Both the position numbers and the translations under genes were made by a program. Below the pieces are notes generated by a model. It was not told where the DNA came from, searched no databases, and worked only from the letters and a program-made list of their open reading frames with translations. Shown one piece after another: positions 46,081 through 57,675 of a stretch of DNA of 64,000 bases. The DNA is taken from NCBI GenBank assembly GCA_016946835.1, contig JACVTC010000033.1:786001-850000 (forward strand), written 5' to 3'. The stretch is from Neocallimastix lanati (nom. inval.). Its lineage: Eukaryota > Neocallimastigomycota > Neocallimastigomycetes > Neocallimastigales > Neocallimastigaceae. Position 1 is the stretch's first letter; each line of letters opens with the position of its first letter.

Positions 46081-48891
46081 TTATAATTCTTTTTTTATAG
46101 AGGTAGAAAAAAGTCTCTTAATTTTTTTATAGATACTTAAACTACTATTTTCCCTGAAATAATCACAATTTTTATTTCGAAAATCATAGACTTTATAACT
46201 GAGCGATTCTATTGTCTCCCCATAATTATTAATATTTTGTAAATTGGCCCCTTGATCAATTAAATAGTTTACCATTTGCTTTCGACTATGTTTAATGGCA
46301 TAAACTAACGGTATATTCCCATGTTTATCTTTACAATTAATATCAATCATTTGATTCTCCACTAATTGCTTTAAAAGATTTAATTTATTAAGAAATATTA
46401 TCTCATCCATTAATTCCATAATAAAATCATCATCATCATCATCATCATTACCATCATCATCATTTCCATCATCACCATCCTTGTTATCTTTTTTTTTATT
46501 TTGACGATAACGAATTAAATATTCTAATATTTCCGTTTTACCATTTTTTTCAATAGTTGTTATCAAATCACCATAGTCAAGTCCATAATCTAAATCAATA
46601 TCGGTAGGACATTCTACTAAATATTGAACAATTGCTAATTCGCCTAATTCTATGGCATACATTAATAAAGATTTATCCTTAGTATGCTTAGAATAATTTC
46701 GATCTTCAATAATATAATTGACATTAGCTCCATGTTCAATGAGGAGTCGTACCATCGATAACGATCGTTTTTGAATGGCACAAGTTAATGGTGAATGTCC
46801 AAAGATATCAATAAAATTAACATCTGAACCTCGATCAATAAGACTTTCCATAATCTCTAATTTATCCTCCATTCGATAGCTATCGATATCAATAATCGTC
46901 ATTAGCGGGGTGACCCCCCATTCATTCGTTTCATTCAAGAGTATATTTTGACTATTTAGTAATACTTCAAATATCTCTTTATTACGAATACAGATAGAGA
47001 TATCTAATGCAGAATTACCTCTTCCATTCTTATTCTCTTTAAAATTTACATCAGCTCCGAGGCTAATTAATAGTTGAGTAGTATCAAGATCTTCCTTCAG
47101 AATAGCATAGTGTAAAATACTGTAGCCATTAGCATCTAATTCATTAATATCTGAATATGGAATTAAAAATTCAAAAATGTCTTTGTAATTTAAAAGATAG
47201 GAAAGAATTAAAGGTGTAAATCCATATTCCGGAAAATAAATGACAAAGTCATTATTCATGGCCATGGCCATGCTCATACCTTTGCTCATATCTAATGATA
47301 CTTTATTTTGTTTTCTATGATTAATTAGAGAAATGACCTTATTCAAATCATGATAATAAATTGCTTTCAGTAAGGGATGATACTCCTCCTCAGTCTCTTC
47401 GGTTGTTGATATTTCCTCTTCAAGAATAGGAATATTTTGCTTTAATAAACAAGTGGCTGCCATATATTTTCGATAATTAATAGCGGAAGAAAAAAGATGT
47501 CGACCACACCAATCTTTTGTATTACAATTCACTCCGTGTTTTAAAAGATAATCAAATATTTCAATTTCATCCGCATAATAAGTCATATCTTCAAAAGCAG
47601 TAATAATGGGACATTCCTCATTTTTATCCTTACCATTAATATCTATCTTAGATTTTAAATCTTCATCTTCCATGATACACCTAATAAGTTTTAAATTTCG
47701 TATTTTAATAGCAACATTGACTATTAATGTAAGAAATCGAGTATCATACTTTTTAATTGACGACAAATCCAAGGAATTCATGAATTTATTCCCTTGATAA
47801 GATATATTTAATAAAACTTCAATAAGATAGTTCATAATACCATTATTATTTCTTTTACTAGCAACCAATAAAACCCTTTCAAAATCAATACTTTGAAATC
47901 CAGGATACTCAAAATGCAATAACGCTTCCATCAATAATTTCAATATACTAATATTATTATTTTCAATAGCTTCAATAAGATTTCGTTCAAAATTTATGGT
48001 TTTCAAGTCAAATAGGTTATCCTCTATAATTTTTTTAACCAATGAATAGTTATTTTTTTTAACGGTCAAGGCTAGTATGTCATAATAATAAATTCTATCT
48101 ATTATTTTTTCTCTGGGACTATTGTCACAATCAAGTAGGATATTTAAAGCATCACAATTACCACTACAAATGGCTTCATCATACATTGAATCATTAATCT
48201 CTATCTTATTTTTTTCTGTAATGATAATTTCTTGAAATTCCATATCAGTGAAAGTAATTCCATTAGAATAAAAGTTTAAAAGAGTTAAAATAAAATCATT
48301 GTTAAATATATAATGTTTAAAAATAAATTCAATGGACTCATTTTTATATTCATGTATTAATTTGGATATTAAATTAGTTGAAATTCCCTTCAAATAAAAT
48401 CCACTTCTCAATACATATTCTATTATTTTATTATTAAAATGAATGAGATTTTTATTAATTCGAAATAGATATTGAATAATATTGAGATTCTCACCATCAT
48501 TAATGGTAATAGAATAATTTATACTAGCTTTATTTTTTAATAATAAATGGGCAATATCAAACCGTTCTCTGTTAATAGCTAAAAAAAGAGGAACTTTATA
48601 ATTTTCATAAACGTTATCTTCCAAAAAACCATTCATAAAATTATTGGACTGTTGATATCTTTCATTTTCAAAATTAAAAGTATAATTTAAAGTTTCATAA
48701 TGGCAATTACATACCACTAAATTAATAATTCGAATAGAAGCGTCATTTTCAATGGAATATATTAATAAATCAAAATTTTCATTATTGACTTCCTCTAATT
48801 TTAGGTTATTTTCCTTTATAAAATTTTGTAGTTGAGTTATATTATCATTTTTAATTAAATCTTTAATGATATTTTCATCAATTGATTTCAT
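46081..48891 (-). CDS. Large ankyrin-repeat protein, paralogue A
   Basis: One intronless frame of 936 residues with a clear ATG at 48891. Residues 1-75 form the N-terminal module shared with the neighbour at 51156 (NDNITQLQNFIKENNLKLEE, then FDLLIYSIEND and CHYETLNYTF). Ankyrin-type helical repeats follow from about 100 (PLFLAINRERFDIAHLLLKN) to 887. The clearest are in the second half: GYSILHYAILKEDLDTTQLL, then SLGADVN, and GHSPLTCAIQKRSLSMVRLL, then EHGANVN. An Asp/Asn-rich run (about 802-822), encoded by an ATC/CAT repeat, interrupts the array before a last repeat and a short basic tail. There is no signal peptide, membrane helix or catalytic domain. I infer an intracellular protein-binding scaffold; the partner is unknown. 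Ankyrin proteins of this layout are, to my knowledge, an expanded family in anaerobic gut fungi. Confidence 0.88.
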   Translation of the reverse strand: MKSIDENIIKDLIKNDNITQLQNFIKENNLKLEEVNNENFDLLIYSIENDASIRIINLVVCNCHYETLNYTFNFENERYQQSNNFMNGFLEDNVYENYKVPLFLAINRERFDIAHLLLKNKASINYSITINDGENLNIIQYLFRINKNLIHFNNKIIEYVLRSGFYLKGISTNLISKLIHEYKNESIEFIFKHYIFNNDFILTLLNFYSNGITFTDMEFQEIIITEKNKIEINDSMYDEAICSGNCDALNILLDCDNSPREKIIDRIYYYDILALTVKKNNYSLVKKIIEDNLFDLKTINFERNLIEAIENNNISILKLLMEALLHFEYPGFQSIDFERVLLVASKRNNNGIMNYLIEVLLNISYQGNKFMNSLDLSSIKKYDTRFLTLIVNVAIKIRNLKLIRCIMEDEDLKSKIDINGKDKNEECPIITAFEDMTYYADEIEIFDYLLKHGVNCNTKDWCGRHLFSSAINYRKYMAATCLLKQNIPILEEEISTTEETEEEYHPLLKAIYYHDLNKVISLINHRKQNKVSLDMSKGMSMAMAMNNDFVIYFPEYGFTPLILSYLLNYKDIFEFLIPYSDINELDANGYSILHYAILKEDLDTTQLLISLGADVNFKENKNGRGNSALDISICIRNKEIFEVLLNSQNILLNETNEWGVTPLMTIIDIDSYRMEDKLEIMESLIDRGSDVNFIDIFGHSPLTCAIQKRSLSMVRLLIEHGANVNYIIEDRNYSKHTKDKSLLMYAIELGELAIVQYLVECPTDIDLDYGLDYGDLITTIEKNGKTEILEYLIRYRQNKKKDNKDGDDGNDDDGNDDDDDDDFIMELMDEIIFLNKLNLLKQLVENQMIDINCKDKHGNIPLVYAIKHSRKQMVNYLIDQGANLQNINNYGETIESLSYKVYDFRNKNCDYFRENSSLSIYKKIKRLFSTSIKKEL

Positions 48892-49078
48892 AGTTCTTTT
48901 TTTTAAAAAGTTTTGATTTATAAAAAAAAAAAAAAAAAAAAAAAGAAAAAGAAAAAGAAAAAGAAAGAAATACCAAAAAAAAAATAATAATAATAATTTT
49001 ATATATATATAAATATATTTGTATTTTTTTTTTTTTTTAATTTATTAATTATAATCTTTATTATATTATTTTTCTTTT

Positions 49079-49113
<35 letters not shown>

Positions 49114-49170
49114 TTTTATCTTTTTAATAAATATTAATTATTTTTTGAGAAATTACATCAATAATACTTC

Positions 49171-49201
<31 letters not shown>

Positions 49202-50337
49202 ATTTTTAAATTAAATGAATTTGAATTTGAATTGAAATATTTAAAATATAATTAAAAATAAAATAAAATAAAATAAAATAAAAATAATAAAAAATAAAAT
49301 AATAAAAATTATAAATTATAATATTAGTAAAATTATAAAAATTTTCTAATATAACCATAATTTATTTAATACATTAATTAAATTTTTATATAGAGTTTAA
49401 TTAATTTTTAATTTTAAATTTTTTTTTTTGTTGTTTAATAATTATTATTATTTACAGAAATTTACCATAAAATTTTAATTTTTAATTATCTATTAATTTA
49501 CAGATAAAATTTTAATTAAAAATTATTTAAATAAATAATATAAAAAATTTCTATATTTGTTTTTATGGTCAAATAAGTAAGAAAATATTAAAAAAAAAAT
49601 AAATAAACAAATAAATAAATAAAAAAGCAACGACTTTAATAATAATTAATTAATTAAAAAATTGCGAATAACATAATAAAATAAAAATTTTATTATGTTA
49701 TTAGCAATAGTCTTCTATTTATTTACTTTTTTTTTAATAAATTAAAATAAAATTTTTATATGATATTAACTTTTTATATTTTTGTAAAAATATATATATA
49801 TATATATTATAAAATTTCTGTTAATATTACTACCAGTAATAATTAACAGAAGTTAATAAATTTATTTCTATCTTTGAAATTCTCATATACATTTCCTATT
49901 AATTAATAATTTTTAATATATAAACTAGATATATAAAACTAGATATATATAATAAATTATTATTCATATTTATTTTTTATTATTTATTATTTATTAATTA
50001 TTATTATTAATTATTAATTTATTAATTTATTAAATATTCTTCCAACATTTTATTGTTCATCATATTTTTTTTTGTTGTTCTTGTCATTATGTTATTATAA
50101 TAATATAATAATTTAATATTAAACCATATACATCTTAATAAATTATTTATTTGAATGTTTGTTTTTTATTGATATTCTTATTTATTAATATATTTATTAA
50201 TTAATTTTATCACATAAACAACTAAGTTATAGAGGATAAATCCATTGAAGATAGATATGATTTTATATGTGATATTTATATATTTATTTCTGTTTCTATT
50301 TATTCTTATTAAAATTTATATGTTAATGTATATTATT

Positions 50338-50380
<43 letters not shown>

Positions 50381-50626
50381 AATTTTTTATTAATTATATC
50401 ATTATTTAATTAATAAATTAATTAATAAATGAATAAATTTATAATTATTATCAACTATTAATTTTTATTGTATATATATAATTTATTTCTATTAAATTTA
50501 ATTTATTGTACATGACGTGCATGCACACTCGATATGTCCGGTGTTTTATTTTATTTAGTGTTTGTTATATGTTGTTTGTAATATTTTTTTTTTTATTTTG
50601 CTTTTTTGTTATTTGTTGATTATAAA

Positions 50627-50662
<36 letters not shown>

Positions 50663-50877
50663 TATAATTATAATAATAAAAATTTAAAAATATTTTATTA
50701 TTTTATATAATTTTATATATCCATGTTTTAATGTTTTAAATAGTTTTATTAGAATATTCTCCATATTTTTTTTTTCTTTTCTTTCATTCCATTAATTATT
50801 TACTTTAATTGGTTTTATTCCTTATTATTCTTTTTCTTTTTTTTTCACATTCATACCGTTCATCATTTACTCTTCAT
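48892..50877. other. Intergenic region between the ankyrin paralogues
   Basis: A+T-rich with poly-A/T runs. The only G+C-bearing patch is 50508-50552, which includes the palindromic GTGCATGCAC inside ACATGACGTGCATGCACAC and CGATATGTCCGGTG. It lies about 1.6 kb upstream of paralogue A and could be a regulatory site or an element scrap. Confidence 0.5.
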
Positions 50878-50896
50878 ATTTCTATTATTATTATTA

Positions 50897-50955
<59 letters not shown>
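50878..50955. repeat. (ATT)n microsatellite
   Basis: A trinucleotide array with one interruption. Confidence 0.9.
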
Positions 50956-51021
50956 GAATATTATTACTTCCATTTAATTTTTAATATATTTATTAATGAT
51001 AATCATATCTACAATTATTAT

Positions 51022-51118
51022 TATAAGCCCATCTGAAGATTACTTTTTTTTTTAATAATAGAAATTAGAAATCATAATTTTCATAACTAATATCATAAAT
51101 ACTTTCTCCATAATTAAA
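51022..51118 (-). pseudogene. Truncated tandem copy of the 3' end of ankyrin paralogue B
   Basis: The bases here repeat the coding 3' end at about 51200-51285. They share ATAAGCC(C)ATC, GAAATCATAATTTTCATAAC and AATACTTTCTCC, with small insertions. The copy breaks off into a poly-A run and lies directly downstream of paralogue B on the same strand, so it is a short local duplication rather than a gene. Confidence 0.8.
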
Positions 51119-51155
51119 AAAAAAAAAAAAAAAAAAATCATTGTGTTGATTTTAT

Positions 51156-53825
51156 TTAATTTTTAATATATTTTTTAATGGTATCATATATATATTTACT
51201 ATTATAAGCCATCCGAGGATCACTATTTTGATGATAGAAATCATAATTTTCATAACTAATATCATAAATACTTTCTCCAAAATTATTAATATTGTAAAGA
51301 TTTGCTCCATTTTCAATTAAATAGATTGCAATTGGTTTACTACTCACACGTACAGCACTACCTAATAAATTATCACCATTTTCATCCTTTCTATCAATAT
51401 TTAAATCTTCATTATGAAGTAGTTGTTTCAACAATTCTACATTATCATAAAAAATAATTTCCTTTATGATCTTATTTGTAATATGAAATTTCTCTAGATA
51501 TTTAAATATTTGAATATTCCCGTTCTCCATAATCTGAATTAAATCTAAAATAGTTTCATCTCTTGAAAAATGTATATTTGGACATTCTATTAAGTATTCA
51601 ATAATTTCAATGTCTCCTATTTCAAACCCAAGCATTAATATTGATTTATTATTTCCATAGACATCTCGTATTACACCATTATAATTCGCTCCGTGTTCAA
51701 TGAGATATCGAACAATCCTTAACTCTCTATAATGTATACTATAGATTAAGGCGGTGTAGCCATAACGATCGGTAGCATTCACATAACTTCCATTTCGTAA
51801 AAGTCTGGAAACAATGAAAAATTTATCTTCCACATCATAATTATTCATTCTTGCAATGGTTAAAAGAGAAATATCCCCTTGACGATTTGGTATATTAATG
51901 AATTCTTCAGAAAGTTTTTTCGTCAACAAGATAGAAAAAATAGTTTTATTCTGAATACGAATAGCGATATCAATAGCTGAATTTCCACGTCCATGTTCAT
52001 TTTCTAGATAATATACTTTTGCTCTATGATCTATTAAATATTCAATTGTTGAAGTATCTTCTCTTAATATGGCATAATGTAATATACTATAACCATGATC
52101 ATCCAATTGATTAATATCTGAAATTTTAAGTAATAAATGGAAAATATCATAATATTTTAATAAATAGGAAAAAATTAAAGGTGTAAATCCGTAATGACCA
52201 CTATCATTAAAGGTGTTATCCCTCTTATTGAATAATTCGATACTTAATAAAGAAGGGTTCTTTTCATATTCGTTAATGAAGGATTGAATACGTTCCATCT
52301 GACGATGGTAAATTGCATGAATAAAAGGATGATTACGACTATAAAGATCTTTGATATCTATTGAAACTTCTTTCTCCAACAAAATTTTAATAACAGTATA
52401 TTCCTGATGATAAAGTGCTAATGAAAATAACGTTCTTCCGTAGTCATCTCTTACATTATAATCCGCTCCATTATTCAATAGATATTCAAATATTTTTCTT
52501 CTTTGATCGTAATTTTCCGTATAATGAAAAGTCATTTCATAAAATGAAACAAAAATTGGATATTCATTATTTCCATCTTTACTATTAATACTTACTTTAT
52601 AATTTAAATGGCTATAATCGACAATATACTTAATTATTTCATAATGTTGTAACTTAATTCCCATATTCAGTATTAAAATTAGAATATCGTATTTGTCATT
52701 GATAAAAACATTAAGATGATCGATGTTATACGGTAAAATATTGAAAATTAATTCCATATAAAACTCCATAAATTTGATATTTCTTTTTTTACTTGATTGT
52801 AATAGATGTTTGAAATAGTCAATTGCTTCAAAATCAAAGAATTGATTGTTTAACCTATCAATAATTAATTTTAAAATTTCTACATTATCCACTTCAATAG
52901 CTTCATTAATAATATTTTCCGAATGATCCAACGTAATACTAAAAGTGGAATAACTCATAATTTTCTGAACTAGATCATAATTATTATTTTGTATGGCTTT
53001 CTCCAGAATCCTATTTTTTGAAATTTGTTTGAGGATTCTTTCCTCTGATTCATTAGAATAGTCCAGAATAATTTTTATGGCGTCATAATTTCTACTTTGT
53101 AATGCCGTATCAAAAATCGAATTATCTATTTTAAATTTTTGATTCTCCTCCTGCTTTAAAAGTTCATGCAATTGTGCATTGGAAAGAGGTTGTTGATTTT
53201 TTCGGAGAATGAGGAATCTCAATATAAATGATATATCGTAATAACAACTCTTAAAAATAATTTCAAGTAAATTATTATTATAGTTACTGGCAATCATTTT
53301 ATTAATAAAATCAGGGAAAAGACATCGAGCGTTAAACCCTTTATTTAAAATATATCTTAATCTACTACTATTAAAATAATCAATAAATCCACTCATACAA
53401 TAAAGATAATGAATAATAGTAAAATCATGGGTGAAGTCGTTACTTATTTTATAATTTATATCAGCATTATTCCGTATTAAGAGATCGGTAATTTTAAAAT
53501 TTTCTCTCATGATAGCAGAAAAAAGGGGTATTTTATAATTTTCAAAAGAAATTGTCGTGTCATCGGCATTAGAAAATTTTAATGAATCCTGACTATAATT
53601 TTGAATAGTATAATTTAAATTTTTATAGTGACAATGTTGGAGAAGAAATTCTATTATTTCTGGAGAAGAAAAATGTTCTATGGAATAAATTAAAATATCA
53701 AAACTATCAGTATTTAATTCTTTTAAATTAATTTTTTTTTGTTTAATATATAGAATTAATTCATTTAAATTATTTCTCTCTATTATTTGAGTAACTTCTT
53801 TTTTTATTTCTTCTAAATCATCCAT
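51156..53825 (-). CDS. Large ankyrin-repeat protein, paralogue B
   Basis: One intronless frame of 889 residues from ATG 53825. Layout and many segments match paralogue A: the N-terminal module (LNELILYIKQKKINLKEL, FDILIYSIEH, CHYKNLNYTI), a first repeat PLFSAIMRENFKITDLLI, and DDHGYSILHYAILREDTSTI in the same place as paralogue A's GYSILHYAILKEDLDTT. Near the end both read NINN(Y/F)GE(T/S)I. Unlike A it has no acidic run. A and B lie in tandem on one strand with about 2.3 kb between them, so they arose by local duplication and have since diverged widely. The role is inferred to be protein binding; no enzymatic domain is seen. Confidence 0.88.
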   Translation of the reverse strand: MDDLEEIKKEVTQIIERNNLNELILYIKQKKINLKELNTDSFDILIYSIEHFSSPEIIEFLLQHCHYKNLNYTIQNYSQDSLKFSNADDTTISFENYKIPLFSAIMRENFKITDLLIRNNADINYKISNDFTHDFTIIHYLYCMSGFIDYFNSSRLRYILNKGFNARCLFPDFINKMIASNYNNNLLEIIFKSCYYDISFILRFLILRKNQQPLSNAQLHELLKQEENQKFKIDNSIFDTALQSRNYDAIKIILDYSNESEERILKQISKNRILEKAIQNNNYDLVQKIMSYSTFSITLDHSENIINEAIEVDNVEILKLIIDRLNNQFFDFEAIDYFKHLLQSSKKRNIKFMEFYMELIFNILPYNIDHLNVFINDKYDILILILNMGIKLQHYEIIKYIVDYSHLNYKVSINSKDGNNEYPIFVSFYEMTFHYTENYDQRRKIFEYLLNNGADYNVRDDYGRTLFSLALYHQEYTVIKILLEKEVSIDIKDLYSRNHPFIHAIYHRQMERIQSFINEYEKNPSLLSIELFNKRDNTFNDSGHYGFTPLIFSYLLKYYDIFHLLLKISDINQLDDHGYSILHYAILREDTSTIEYLIDHRAKVYYLENEHGRGNSAIDIAIRIQNKTIFSILLTKKLSEEFINIPNRQGDISLLTIARMNNYDVEDKFFIVSRLLRNGSYVNATDRYGYTALIYSIHYRELRIVRYLIEHGANYNGVIRDVYGNNKSILMLGFEIGDIEIIEYLIECPNIHFSRDETILDLIQIMENGNIQIFKYLEKFHITNKIIKEIIFYDNVELLKQLLHNEDLNIDRKDENGDNLLGSAVRVSSKPIAIYLIENGANLYNINNFGESIYDISYENYDFYHQNSDPRMAYNSKYIYDTIKKYIKN

Positions 53826-54612
53826 AATAAGTAACTATATAATATATATAAATAATACTAATAAAGTAAAAATATATATACATATATATTTATATATTTA
53901 TTTATATAATATAAAAAAACGTTATATAATATATTTTATAAATAATTTTTTTTTTCTTTTTTGTTTTTTTTTTTGTTTTTTGTTTTTTTTTTTGCTTTGT
54001 TTTGTTTATTTGTTTAATTAAATTGAAATTTTCTACCTATTCTCTATCTTTTTTCAATGTGATTATATTAAGTAAATATATGTTTTTCTATTATTGTTTT
54101 CTATTACATAAATAAAAAATAATAATAATTATCAATAATTATAATAATAATATTTAAAAATTAGTTATTTATTTATAAAATTTTAATTTAAAATATAATT
54201 ATTGGTTGTTTATTTTATTGATTCTATTATACCTATATATTTTATTATTATTTTTTTTTTTTATTATAATTTTATTGAAGTTTTGATTTAAAAATTTTTT
54301 TTATATATATAAATATAAACATCAATAGTTTAAAAAGTTTAATATGTTTTTTTTTTTTTTTTTTTTAAATTTTATAATTTTTTAATGACAATGATAATAC
54401 TTTAATTTTTATTCCCTTAGATGTGCAAATAAATCCTATTATTGAATTTGAGCGATATAGTTCTTATCTTGGTTCTATTAATGGTTACGATGTTATTTTA
54501 AATAAATAGTGTATTTTATTCTAAGCAACTAAATAAAAACCTTATTAGTGATTTTCAATTTGCATATACTAACCTTGTATCCACAACAAAACAAGTTACA
54601 CAAAAAGTTAAA

Positions 54613-54643
<31 letters not shown>

Positions 54644-54830
54644 TATTATTTCTTGATAATTAAAAGATTTTTCTATTTTGAAAAATGATACATTATAAAT
54701 AAGTTTCTCTATATTTTTATATTCAAAAAAATAATAATAATATTAAAATCTTTTTATATTAAACATTATAAAAGTATATAATTTAAGGAATTATAAAGAC
54801 TTTAAAATTTATAATATCATCATTAATTTC

Positions 54831-54878
<48 letters not shown>

Positions 54879-55217
54879 CATTGTAACATTAATCAAACTA
54901 TATTAAAAATATGAAAAAAAAAAAAAAAAAAAAATTCTTTTTAATTCATTTGTTTCTAATATATAATTTTGATTCATTCATTTAGTTAAAAATTTTATAT
55001 TAAAGAAGATTTAAATAACTATTTCTTTTTTTTTTTTTTATATAATATAATATATATATATGTATATTGAATCTTCATAATCAATTAATAATTATCCATA
55101 AAAATGTATACTTTTTAGAATTATTGACATCTTTTTATATTAGTTAGCATGTACTATTCACAAATTTTATATATTATATATATAGATTAGATTTATATTA
55201 AAATACAAATATAATGT

Positions 55218-55253
<36 letters not shown>

Positions 55254-56653
55254 TTTTTAACTTTTCTTTTCCTTCTTTTTTTTTTTAATATCATAATAAA
55301 TTATTAAAACGTACAAAGATTTCAACATTATTTTTATCAAAATATAGTTAAATGGTTATATGTGTAAAAAATTGGTATATTATATATTTGTATATATGAA
55401 TAAATATGCTTATATAGTATATATGTTAAATTAACTAGTATATAAATTTTAATTATATTAATTGCCTTAAATATAAATATAGATTACAGATAAAATTTTA
55501 GTATTAAGAAAAAAATTTTTTTATTTTTCTTCATCAATATAGTTATTATAAAAAAATTAAAGTATAATTTATAATTAATTTCTGAATTTTTTTTTTTTAT
55601 TATAACTATAATTTTATTTTAATAAAAACAATAATAATAATAATAATAGTAATAATAATAATAATAATCTTTTTTTTTACATTATTAATAAAAATTTTCA
55701 TTAATAAAGCGATAATATATAAACCTATTTTTTTTTTTTTTTTTTACATTATTAATAAAAATTTACATTAATAAAGTAACAAAAATATATATATATAAAC
55801 CTATTTATTATTTTTTATTATTTTTTTATTATTATATTAGATATAAAATATAAAACAAAACAAAAAAAAATAAAAAATAATTTTATATTTTCTTAGGTAT
55901 TTCTCATATATATATACAAATCAATTATATATTACCCTTATATATAACTGATATAATACGAATTACGAAGTAAAATACTCAAATGATAATTTGATATTTA
56001 TTTAAGCAATATATATTGTTATATATAATCATTGATCATTTCATTATTGAACAAACTAAAATATTCTTAATATAATGAATATAATTTATAAAAAAAAAAA
56101 AAATTTAAAAAAATTAAAAAAAAAAAAAAAAAGAAAGATTATAAAAAAAAAAGTAAAAACTAACAACCTTATCCTACTCCATACCACTCAATATTCAAAT
56201 AAAATATATATATATATATTAATTTTTAAATCAAATGAATACTTCATATTACTAAAACTCTCTACATTTCAAAAAAAAAAAAAAAAAATTATATATTTTT
56301 CTTTGTATTTCTGTTTTGTCTCTATAATATATATTTTATAAAATTTTTTCTATTTTTTAGTTAACTGAAATATAACTGGAATATATAAATAGAACAAAAT
56401 ATTAGAAAAAAAATGAAATAATTTTTTTTTTTATCAAATAATATATATATAAAAAATAAATTTATTAATAATGTTGGTTAGGATATTCTACATAAATTAT
56501 CACTATTAATTTTTATTATCTTTTTTTTTTAAAAACGAATAAATCAAAATGACCATTGGGTCTTTTCTTATAAAAAAGAAAAAAAATTTTAAATAGTTTT
56601 CTTATTATTTATAATATATATGTTAAATAGCAACAAGAAAAATAATAATAGTA
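53826..56653. other. A+T desert with one weakly coding patch
   Basis: Mostly homopolymers (for example the A-run at 54834-54878). The patch 54385-54600 is less A+T-rich and gives short plus-strand pieces such as LIFIPLDVQINPIIEFERY and SSYLGSINGYDVILNK, which I do not recognise. It may be a gene relic. The block 55620-55800 contains two similar copies of a phrase with TTACATTATTAATAAAAATTT. The frame at 56075 is Lys/Ile low complexity. Confidence 0.45.
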
Positions 56654-57021
56654 GTACTAATTGGGTGTGGGGCATTTCGCCAAATTGCATTTCGCCAATT
56701 TTTTGAAAGCATGTGGCGTATTAAAAAATGTGGCATTTCGCCAAATTGCATTTCGCCAAAATGAAAATTATTAAATAAATAAATAAATCAATAAATAAAA
56801 TTAAATATTATTAATATCGCATAAAAACAATTTTAAAAAAAAATATATTTTGAATTAATATTTATTTATTTATTCATTCATTTATATCAATACTCTACTT
56901 GTCGAAATGCAACCTAGCGAAAAGCAACTTGGGGAAATGCAACATTTTAATACTACGCCACTTGGCGAAATGCAACCTGGCGAAATGCAATTTGGGGAAA
57001 TGCAACTCTCCCGTACTAATT
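56654..57021. mobile_element. 350-bp MULE-type inverted-repeat element with 9-bp target duplication
   Basis: The element occupies 56663-57012. It is bracketed by the exact duplication GTACTAATT at 56654-56662 and 57013-57021; 9 bases is the usual target-site length for Mutator-like elements. The ends are inverted repeats of about 100 bases: left GGGTGTGGGGCATTTCGCC, right (reverse complement) GGGAGAGTTGCATTTCCCC. Beyond these, both arms share CAAATTGCATTTCGCCA and GTGGCGTA(GTA)TTA. Inside each arm the phrase TTGCATTTCGCCAA repeats several times. The middle is plain A+T and noncoding, so this is a nonautonomous element. The perfect target duplication suggests a fairly recent insertion. Confidence 0.88.
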
Positions 57022-57675
57022 ATTTTATATTAATTTTTTTTTATATAAGAAATTAAAAATATAAAGGTTAGGTTATTATATTTTTAATTAAAAATAAATT
57101 TATTAGAAATCCTAAATTAGTATTATTATTACAAATTATTATATTATTATTATTATTATTATTATTATAAATTATTATTATTATTATTGTAAATTATTAT
57201 TATTATTATCATTATTATTATTTAAAATATATATATATATTCCTATTGATTAATGATAAATGTAATAAATAAAAATCATTTATTTATTTACTCTTCATAT
57301 AATAAAAATACCGAAAAAAAAAACTATAGAAAAAAAACTTTGTAATTAATACTTTGTAAATGAATACACAAATGAATGTTTAGGGTATAACAAAAAAATA
57401 TAATAAAAACTAAAATCAAAAATACGTAATAATTAAAATATCAATTAAAATATCAATAAGTTACATAAACATATTTTATAATAATTAATATTAAACATAA
57501 TATTAATAAAAAAAAATTATATGAATTATTAATAAATGAATAAAAAAAAATTTTTTATTCTAATATTAATTTCCATGTGATTCATAATTCACAGAACAAT
57601 GTAAATAATAAAATTAATATTTATATATATACTTTTAATTGAAATATTATATTTATATTTAAATTTGTTAAAGAT
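57022..57675. other. A+T-rich DNA, no gene seen
   Basis: Short ATT tracts (57120-57225) and poly-A. Nothing else. Confidence 0.65.

Noticed and set aside
47606-47797. A 63-codon plus-strand frame
   Set aside because: Antisense inside the long ankyrin gene.
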